NCBI GenBank assembly: GCA_038145175.1 | Contig: JAYQPE010000003.1 | Coordinates: 149,306 to 213,305, forward strand | Direction of reading: 5' to 3' | Source: ATZT02 sp038145175 | GTDB taxonomy: Bacteria; Actinomycetota; Actinomycetes; S36-B12; UBA5976 | DNA: 64,000 bases | Part shown: positions 51,523 through 60,500 of the stretch, one piece after another | Numbering within the stretch: the first letter of the stretch is position 1 | How the letters are laid out: each line of letters opens with the position of its first letter | The notes under the pieces: model-generated | Databases searched by the model: none | Told to the model about the DNA's origin: nothing | The model's input: the letters and a program-made list of their open reading frames with translations, nothing else | Translations under genes and position numbers: made by a program

Positions 51523-52866
51523 CTATAGAACAGGTAAGTATCTATCCAATTCCCATTGGGTGACTTGTTTTCTATATTCATCCCATTCAGCACGTTTATT
51601 TCTTAAGAAATAGTCAAATACATGCTCGCCTAAGGTTTCAGCAACTAATTCACTTTTTTCCATAGTTTTAATTGCTTCATCCAAAGTTGTTGGAAGTGGA
51701 GTTAAGCCAAGTGCTCTTCTTTCTGCATCAGTTAAAGTCCAAACATCATCTTCAGCACCTTGTGGCAAATTGTAATTTTCTTCTATTCCTTTTAATCCTG
51801 CTGCTAATAAAACTGAATATGCAAGATAAGGATTTGCAGCTGAATCAAGTGCTCGATATTCAATTCTGGTTGATTGACCTTTTGAAGGTTTATACATTGG
51901 CACTCTTACTAGTGCAGATCTATTGTTATGTCCCCAACAAACATAAGCTGGTGCTTCTCCTCCACCAGTTAAACGTTTATACGAATTTACATATTGATTT
52001 GTAACAGCGGTAAATTCTGGTGCATGTTTTAAGATTCCTGCAATAAAGTTTCGACCAATTTTACTTAGTTGATATTCAGCACCTGGTTCATGAAAAGCGT
52101 TTTTATCTCCTTCAAATAAAGATAAATGGGTATGCATTCCAGATCCTGGATGATCTCTAAATGGTTTAGGCATGAAAGATGCTCTAACACCTTCAGAAAG
52201 AGCTACCTCTTTTACAACTAATCTAAAAGTCATGATGTTATCTGCAGTGCTTAATGCATCTGCGTAACGTAAATCTATTTCTTGTTGTCCTGGTCCACCT
52301 TCATGATGTGAAAACTCAACAGAGATTCCCATTGACTCAAGCATCGTGATTGCTTTTCTTCTAAAGTCATAACCTGGTCCTGATGCTGATTGATCAAAAT
52401 AGCCAACATAATCAATAGGTATAGGACTTGAAACATTTTTTGCAGCTTTATCATCTTCAAATAAATAAAATTCAATTTCAGGATGTGTGTAAAAAGTAAA
52501 TCCCATATCAGCAGCTTTTGCCATGGTTCTTTTTAATACCCATCTAGGATCTGCATAAGAAGGTGAACCATCTGGCATTTGAATGTCACAAAACATTCTT
52601 GCTACTCCTGGTCCTTCACTTCGCCAAGGTAAAACTTGGAATGTTGCAGGATCAGGTTTGGCTAACATGTCTGATTCATAAACTCTGGCAAAACCTTCAA
52701 TGGCAGAACCATCAAACCCAATACCTTCCGAAAAAGCTGCTTCTAATTCAGCAGGAGCAACAGCAACTGATTTCAAGGAACCGATGACATCGGTAAACCA
52801 TAAACGAACAAATCGAATATCTCGTTCTTCAATAGTTCTTAATACAAAGTCTGATTGTTTATCCAT
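51523..52866 (-). CDS. glnA2: Glutamine synthetase, GlnA2 type (not adenylylatable)
   Basis: 447 residues starting M-D-K-Q-S-D-F-V-L-R-T-I-E-E-R-D at ATG 52866; longer readings run into the promoter. Marks: EGIGFDGSAIEGFARVYESD, HPEIEFYLFEDD, HHEGGPGQQEIDLRYADAL, GSGMHTHLSLFEGD and RNRSAALVRVP-like R-S-A-L-V-R-V-P. Where GlnA1 has the modified tyrosine, this protein reads D-D-V-W-T-L-T-D, so GlnE control is lost. Length and place next to nadE/glnE fit M. tuberculosis GlnA2 (Rv2222c). A GlnR-type box lies just upstream. Ammonium-dependent glutamine synthesis, or a related gamma-glutamyl ligase, is likely. Confidence 0.93.
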   Translation of the reverse strand: MDKQSDFVLRTIEERDIRFVRLWFTDVIGSLKSVAVAPAELEAAFSEGIGFDGSAIEGFARVYESDMLAKPDPATFQVLPWRSEGPGVARMFCDIQMPDGSPSYADPRWVLKRTMAKAADMGFTFYTHPEIEFYLFEDDKAAKNVSSPIPIDYVGYFDQSASGPGYDFRRKAITMLESMGISVEFSHHEGGPGQQEIDLRYADALSTADNIMTFRLVVKEVALSEGVRASFMPKPFRDHPGSGMHTHLSLFEGDKNAFHEPGAEYQLSKIGRNFIAGILKHAPEFTAVTNQYVNSYKRLTGGGEAPAYVCWGHNNRSALVRVPMYKPSKGQSTRIEYRALDSAANPYLAYSVLLAAGLKGIEENYNLPQGAEDDVWTLTDAERRALGLTPLPTTLDEAIKTMEKSELVAETLGEHVFDYFLRNKRAEWDEYRKQVTQWELDRYLPVL

Positions 52867-52889
52867 GCCTTCTATTGTGCCCCATGAAT

Positions 52890-52905
52890 GTTTCGCAAAT
52901 GTTAC
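52890..52905 (-). promoter_or_regulatory. GlnR-type box upstream of glnA2
   Basis: On the minus strand GTAAC-ATTTGC-GAAAC, a perfect match to gTnAC-n6-GaAAC, 23 nt before the glnA2 ATG. The region between the divergent glnA2 and nadE starts is only 79 nt, so it may affect both. No second box with the 22-nt period was seen. Confidence 0.75.
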
Positions 52906-52945
52906 ACAAATTTTCTGTTTTTGAGCGTGGAATACACTTATATAT

Positions 52946-54592
52946 ATGGCGCTTTCTATTGCTTTAGCCCAAGTAAATCCTTGTGTGGGAGATCTTGAAG
53001 GCAACAGTGCCCTTATAAAAAACTTCGCTAAAAAAGCATCTGAGTTAGGTTCTGACCTAGTTGTATTTCCTGAAATGGTTTTAACGGGTTATCCAATCGA
53101 AGATTTGTCTTTAAGAAAATCTTTTCAAGATGCATCCAAAAAAGCTTTAACTAAATTAGCAAGTGATTTAAAAAATAATGGATTTGGAAATCTCTATTTA
53201 ATTGTTGGCTATCTTGATGCCACGGGTGAATCAAATTCTTTAGGAGTTCCTGCAGGAAGTCCACAAAATGCAGCAGCTTTAATTCATGATGGAAAAGTAA
53301 TTAATAAATATGTCAAACACCATTTACCTAATTATGGAGTTTTTGACGAATACCGCTATTTTGTGCCAGGCGAGGAAAACTGCTCATTTGAAATTCTTGG
53401 CAATAAAATTTCTTTAGCAATTTGTGAAGATATTTGGCAAGACGGTGGTCCCATCACAGAAATCTCTAAGCAAAATACTGATCTTCTAATTGTGATAAAT
53501 GGATCTCCTTTTGAACATGGCAAAGATGATGTTCGTTTAGATTTATTGAAAAAGAGAGTCAAACAAATAAATGCCCCTATTGCTTATGTGAATTTGGTGG
53601 GTGGACAAGATGAACTAGTTTTTGATGGTGATTCCATTGTGGTTAATAAAGATGGAAGTGTAGCTGCTAGAGCATCACAGTTTGTTGAAGAAATAGTAAT
53701 TTTCGAATTTGAAAAAAATAAACCAATTGAATCATCAATTATAAGAAATAGAAGTGATGACTTAGAGGAAGTTTATCAAGCATTAGTTGTTGGTCTTAGA
53801 GATTATGTTTTAAAAAATAATATGGAATCAGTTGTGCTTGGGCTAAGTGGTGGAATTGATTCTGCCCTTGTTGCAGCAATTGCCGTTGATGCATTAGGTA
53901 GTGAAAATGTTTATGGAGTTTCAATGCCTAGCCAATATTCATCTGAGCATTCAAAAGATGATGCTAAAGAATTAGCCACTAATTTAGGTCTAAATTATCG
54001 AACTGTTGAAATAAAGTCTTTCTTTGATTCATTTCAAAATGAACTTCATCTAACCAAGCTTGCAGAGGAAAATCTTCAAGCAAGACTTCGTGGAATAACT
54101 TTGATGGGTATTTCAAACCAAGAAGGCCATCTTGTTTTAGCAACTGGTAATAAAAGTGAATTAGCTGTTGGCTACTCCACAATTTATGGTGATGCAGTTG
54201 GTGGATTTGCTCCAATTAAAGATGTGCCAAAAACATTAGTGTGGAAACTTGCTAAATGGAGAAATAAACAAACAACAAATCCATTTATTCCAGAATCAAG
54301 TATTACTAAAGCCCCAAGTGCAGAACTTCGACCTGGACAACTTGATACCGACTCGTTGCCAGATTATGAAAAATTGGATCCACTGATTTTTGCCTACGTT
54401 GAACAAGATCATGGAGCATTCGACATGGCAAGTAAAGGTTTGGATAAAAATTTAATTGAAAAAGTAATCAACATGATTGATAAAGCAGAATACAAACGAC
54501 GTCAATATCCCCCAGGTACCAAGATTTCAAATAGAGCTTTTGGTCGAGATCGACGTCAACCAATCACAAATTCTTGGAAAGAAACTATTTAA
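52946..54592 (+). CDS. nadE: NAD+ synthase, glutamine-dependent
   Basis: 548 residues. N-terminal nitrilase-type glutaminase with Glu in VVFPEMVLTGYP, Lys in KHHLPNYGVFDEYRYF and Cys in SLAICEDIW. C-terminal synthetase with the PP-loop VLGLSGGIDSALVAAIAVDALG, SMPSQYSSEHS, GNKSELAVGYSTIYGD and a basic end RREYPPGTKI-like YKRRQYPPGTKISNRAFGRDRR. Makes NAD from deamido-NAD, the last step of the pathway that NadA starts. Starts very near a TATATAT element, suggesting a short leader; 3' end overlaps the giant gene by 4 nt. Confidence 0.96.
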   Translation: MALSIALAQVNPCVGDLEGNSALIKNFAKKASELGSDLVVFPEMVLTGYPIEDLSLRKSFQDASKKALTKLASDLKNNGFGNLYLIVGYLDATGESNSLGVPAGSPQNAAALIHDGKVINKYVKHHLPNYGVFDEYRYFVPGEENCSFEILGNKISLAICEDIWQDGGPITEISKQNTDLLIVINGSPFEHGKDDVRLDLLKKRVKQINAPIAYVNLVGGQDELVFDGDSIVVNKDGSVAARASQFVEEIVIFEFEKNKPIESSIIRNRSDDLEEVYQALVVGLRDYVLKNNMESVVLGLSGGIDSALVAAIAVDALGSENVYGVSMPSQYSSEHSKDDAKELATNLGLNYRTVEIKSFFDSFQNELHLTKLAEENLQARLRGITLMGISNQEGHLVLATGNKSELAVGYSTIYGDAVGGFAPIKDVPKTLVWKLAKWRNKQTTNPFIPESSITKAPSAELRPGQLDTDSLPDYEKLDPLIFAYVEQDHGAFDMASKGLDKNLIEKVINMIDKAEYKRRQYPPGTKISNRAFGRDRRQPITNSWKETI

Positions 54593-57500
54593 TTACGAAG
54601 TTGTGCTTTTAGTTTTCTGGAGTCTCTAACTAGTGAAATAACAGCCCAGAGGGCAATTAGGAATAGAACAAATATTGCCATAATTATGAAAGTTAGTTGA
54701 TTCAAGTATTTCTCTACAGGATTTTCATCAACTAGAATCATGCCTTGTTTCTTAATTTTCTCCTTGATTTCTACAGGAATATAGATCGACTTAACTTTTT
54801 TATTAAGGCTTAGAACTTTTACTTCAATTCTATGAATACCTATATTTGCTGAATCGGGAATTGAATAGCTTTCAGAAATTTGACCCGTGGTACTTGTGTA
54901 GCCTTGCCCTAAAAATATAGGTTCACTTCTAAGCCAAATTGTGAATTGACTCTTAGGTAGATTGCCTGATGATTCTACGAAAATTTTTGAGCCTATTGGA
55001 ACTATTAAATTCTTTTCCTCAATATTTACACCAGTCACATTTTTTTCCAAGGAACTGATTCTAACAAAACTTCCATCGGGATTAGAAACTTCGATGATAG
55101 TTGGAGATAAATCATAATTATCTAAATCAATGCTTGCATTGGGATCGAATACTTGTTTGTTTTGATCTAAAATCTCAATTTTGGTTTCAAGTTTATTTTG
55201 GTCTATATAAATTCCTGGAGAATTTTCCTCAGGCAATTTCTCACTTGGTTTTAAGATGTTAGGAATTTGATTTTCTGGTGAAAGGAAAGGAATTTTTTCT
55301 AACCAAGGCTTTAAAAAGTCTGGAATTATTGTTAATGGATTTCTCGCTTTGTTTGTTTGAATCTCTGGTTTATCTTTTGTTTTTGTGACTTCTTGAATCA
55401 CATTGTTTTGGGATTGACTTGTTGCTTGATTTGAAGCACTACTTGACTGCGGAATCGATACACTCCAACTGAAATCTTGAGAGCTGGTGTAGTTTCCGGC
55501 TAGATCTGCAATTCTCAAACTCATTGTGTGTACTCCAGAAGTTAGATTTGATACTTGATGAGTTGCATTACAAGTTTGATAGATTCCATTATCAAGTTTA
55601 CATTGATATATTTCTCCTGCTGCAGCACCAGAAAATACAAATGTTGCATTTGATGTAGTGATTAATGAATCTGGTGTTGATTGAAATTGTGCAACCGAAG
55701 TTGGCGCAACCGTATCTCTAGTTAAATCTGTATTTGTTGCAATGAAATAGAATTTTGAAATAGAAACTGACACTACGCCATCAGTCACAGTGTTGTCAGG
55801 TGAAGTTAAAGTCAAAACATAGTTCTTATCCGAACCAGTTAAAGTTTTAGTCCAGCCATTTGCAGTGAAATCATTGATTGTAAGTCCTGAGGTATTTAAA
55901 TTAAATGTGACGTCATATATCAAAGTATCTGAATTAGAGTACGGAGCTTGTGAAGTTGTTAAATCAACTCGAGGTACTGGATTTACTGTGATTGTCAAAG
56001 TTTCTGAATTAATAGAAAGGTAATTCGTACTTGCCGCTTTTGTTGCATAAATTGCACATGTTCCCACACGTGTTGTGGTTATTGTTGTCCCGCTTAATGA
56101 ACAATCCCCACTTACTGAATAAGAAACAGTCCCGCTGCCAGATCCTCCAGAAGAAGTAACTGAAGTTGTATCTCCAATTTGAACAACGGTAGAACCAACT
56201 GAGATTAGTAAATTATTTTGAGAAATTTTATTAATTGTTAAAGTTCCAGTTAAATAATTTATTGAGTAATTGCTTGCACTGCCTGAACTAAAAATTGCAG
56301 AACTTGGTGTTATTGAATAAACACCTGCATCACTTGGATTTGCAGTAGGTGAATATGTAAAAGTATTGGAAGAAATAGCATCTGACCCTACGAGCGAGGA
56401 GTTAACATCAATCAAAGTTGGAGAATAGCTATCCCCGTAATCTATTGTTGGTGAACTTGCCCTTAAATTTAAGGTTTTTGGAGAGATTTCTAAATCTGCA
56501 CCCACATAGACAAATGAGTAATTCGCTGTTGAACCAATTCCCATTTGCACTGCTGTAGGAGTAATTGTGTAACTTCCTACATCTGTAGGTTGAGTGGTCG
56601 AGTTTGTTCCTGAGAATTGATAGGTAACTTCATCAATAGTGTCCACTCCAGCAAGTGAGGTATTTATATATTCCGGTGAATCGCTGTCTCCATAAATTAA
56701 ATTTAAATCTTGCGCAGTAATCGTCACTGATTTAGTTGAAATTGTTAAATTTCCATCATTTATGACAATATTGTAATTTGAGCTGGAACCAGATGTAAAA
56801 ACTGGCGAACTTGCTCGAATTGTGTAATTACCAGCATTTGTTGGTTTGACACTTGAAGGGCCGTAACCAACTCCTATGTAAGAGTAAGTTAAATTTCCAA
56901 TTGCATCTGAACCCGTCAAACCGCTAACTGTAAAAGTTGGAGTGAAAGAATCTCCGAATTCAATTGATATATCGTCTACATCAATTGTTAAATTTATTAG
57001 ATCTCGAATATCTAAATCGCCGTTGACATATATAAATGAATAATTGTTAATATCGCCTGTCGACAACGATGCCACTTGAGGGATTATTGAATATGTACCA
57101 CTTGAAGTTGGAGCTGTGGAACTATTTGCATAGTAAGTTGGATTTACCCCCTCATAGGTGAAACTAATTACATCCAAAGAATCAGAGTTTTTAAGTGAAG
57201 TATTTGTGTAACTTGGAGTAAATGTTGCACCTGTATTGATCGAAACATCATCCGCAGTAATTGTTACAGGAAATGCTAAAGCATTTATTGTTACTGTAGA
57301 GGTTGCAGAATTGTAGTTTGCAGAACTTGCTTTAGTAGCTGTAATTGTGCAAGTACCAACACCGGTAACTGTTAATGTATTTGAACTAATAGAACATGGA
57401 TTTCCGGATGCAACTGTTATAGTTTCAGAGCCAGTTCCACTTCCACCAGCAAGTGAAAGACTAGTCGTCTCTTGGTAATAAACATTTGTAGAAGCAGCTG

Positions 57501-60500
57501 ACAATGTTAATGTGCTTTGAGAAATCTTATTGATTGTTAAATCTCCGGCTACAAAAGAGATGTTGTAATAATTTGCATTGCCAGTATTAAATGTGACGCT
57601 GGTTGGAGTAACTGTATAGGTTCCAGCGTTAGTTGGTGCCGAAGTTGAAAGATATGAATCACCGGAATTATCGGTACCAGAGTAACTAAAAGTAACAGTT
57701 CCTATTTCATCACTGGCAGAAAGACCAGTTTGTGAAATTGTATAATCTATACTTTGTAAATAATTAAAAGTTAAGTCATCTGCAGTAATAACAAGATTTT
57801 TTGTGTCAACTTGCAAAGTGAAATTAGAACTATCGGACACATAACCATCAGTGACAGAAACTGTGTATGTGGTGATTGAAGAGGTTACGCTAGGAGTTCC
57901 AGAAATGGCACCTGTCGAAGTGTTAAAAATTAATCCAGCAGGCAATGAAGGACTAATTGAATAAGTTAGAGAACTAACTCCACCTGAAGCACTAATAGGA
58001 GAAGAACTTATTGAAGTGTCGAAATTAGCTGAAATTGATGAAGAGATCGTTGAAACTGAAACAACAGACCTTACGACACTTAATGATGAAAGATTTACTG
58101 CTGGTCCTGAATTTCCCCCACCATCTGTTACTGAATTTGCAAGTAGCGTTAACTGAATAGTGCCTTGTGAGCAACTAGTTAAAGAAACTGTGTAATTTAT
58201 ACTGCTATTTTCAACAATTTGCACTGAACATCCTGTTGCTGTTCCTGAAATTGTAAAGTCAGTAGTGGTTAATCCAGTTACTGCTTCGTCAAAAATTAGT
58301 GTGTAGTTAAGTGTTGAAAGTGATGTTGGAGAATTTGGTTGAACATACCAATTCCCAAGGGGAACTATTGAATCAATATCGATGGTACAAGAAGCTGTCG
58401 AAGAAAGATTTCCTGCGTTATCAATGGATCTTACTTTGACTTCTGTAGAACCTTCACTTGAAACAGTTAACGAACTTGCACTAGTACTTAATGAAGTAGG
58501 AGTTGTGCCATCGGTTGTGTATCGATATCCCAACAATCCTGAAGTTAAATCTGTAGCTGAAAAAGTTAAAGTTGCAGGGGTATTTCTTACTACTCCGCAA
58601 GTGGATGAATTAATCGAAATTGTGGGATCGGTTGGATTAGTAGCATCATAAGTTACAACCCCAGCAGTCCTACTGGACGAACTGCTAGATAACGAATTAC
58701 TTACCGAATCAATTACAGAAGCATCACTGAGTACTAAAGAAATATTTCCATCAGTTGCAGTAGTTTTTGTTAAAGTTATTTCATAAGGTCCTGCCCCACT
58801 TCCACTTGTCACAGCTACATTCCAACCAGTAGCTGTGAAGTCACTTGAGGTTAACCCTGTTACATCTTCACTAAAAAGTAAACTATAAACAATTGTGCTA
58901 TCACTGGTTGGTGAATTTGTCGTTGCAGCAAATGAACTAATTGTTGGCGAAGTTGCATCAACGGTCCAAGTAATAGAACTAGCTTCGCTTAAATTCGTAT
59001 AACTGTCGGTTTGTCTTACATAGAAAGTATTTGTTCCATTTGATAATCCGGTTGCTGAGTATGGCGATGTACAACTTGAATAAGATCCAGAATTTAACTT
59101 ACATTCAAAAGTTGCACCAGTCTCACCGGTAAAAGTGATATTGGTATTAGCGCTTGTAGTTGTGCCGTTTTGACTAGAAGTAATTATCGGAACATCCACG
59201 TAGGTATCGATCAAATATCGAATAACTACAACGCCTTTACCTCCGGCACCTCCATTTGAATTTGCTCCACCGCCTCCGCCACCACCGCCAGTGTTTTCTG
59301 TTCCAGAATTACTTCCATTGCCTCCGCCACCATTTCCACCTGAAGCGTTATATCCTCCACCACCACCGCCTGAATAGTAGTTACCAAATACTGAAGTGCC
59401 ATCTACACCGTTTTCAGCTGCACTTCCCGGACTATATAAAAACCCCCTACCACCATTTGATCCACTTGTAGTTGTCCAACCGCTTGCTGTAGCACTACCA
59501 CCAGTACCTTCCCAGTTACCGGACCTGCAAAAATAAGGCCCGCCAGTAATAATTTGTCCGTAATTACATCTACCACCGTTCGATCCGCCGATTGCAGTTG
59601 CAAGAGTTAAACCAGAACGAACAATTGAAGAACTACCTCCATATTGCGCCAAAAGTGCAGAAGTTCCACCACGGCCACCATTGCCGATATATATAGAAAA
59701 AATATCTCCATTTGAAACACTTAATCCAGTTTTGTAGGCGATACCACCACCGCCACCTCCACCACCAGCGTCATATCCACCACCACCACCGCCACCTACT
59801 ACCAATACGTCAATACTTCGCGCTCCAGTATTCAAAGTAAAAGTTCCATTGGAATTAAAAGTGTGAACAATATAATTTCCACTTGTAGTTACAGTTCCAC
59901 CACTTGCACTTACTTGAGAACTTCCTGAAATAACTAGTGCTTTAGATCCTGCAATAGAATTTGCACTACCTAAAGTAGGTAAAGTTAATATCGCATTATT
60001 ACTGTAATCAGCAATGCTTCCTCCATTTAGTGAAAGAGCTGAAGTTGATGCATAATCTAAATCGGAGGTAAAACTTTCGCGAGCAATTGTCAAACTACAG
60101 GTTAATGTTGTAGATGGTGTCGTTGATTGACTACATGTTGCAGTTTGATCAGTTGTTCCTGTTTCTAAAGTAAGTTGCGGATTTCCAGTAACTGTTACTG
60201 ATTCTGAAAAAGTAATTGTAAAACTTAAAGTTTCACCGTACGTGTAAACACCGTCAGTATTTGAGGATGTGACACTTGAAACTGTTGGAATTGGATCATA
60301 AATTATGGTTGAAGAAGTCAAATTAGTTGTAACAGCCGTGCCAATATTATCCACTGGCGCAACAGCTCCCGTTGCTACTGTTGAATCAAAAGTCCATCGA
60401 TAACATCTTTCTGCAGTTAAAGTGGTCGAAGTTGCTTTAGATTGTGTTGCTTCTGTTGTCCAGCTAGTTCCACATACTCCGTTTGTCAAAGTCGTATATT

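Noticed and set aside
51672..52004. Plus-strand open frame opposite glnA2
   Set aside because: Leu/His/Gln-rich antisense translation of a conserved enzyme.
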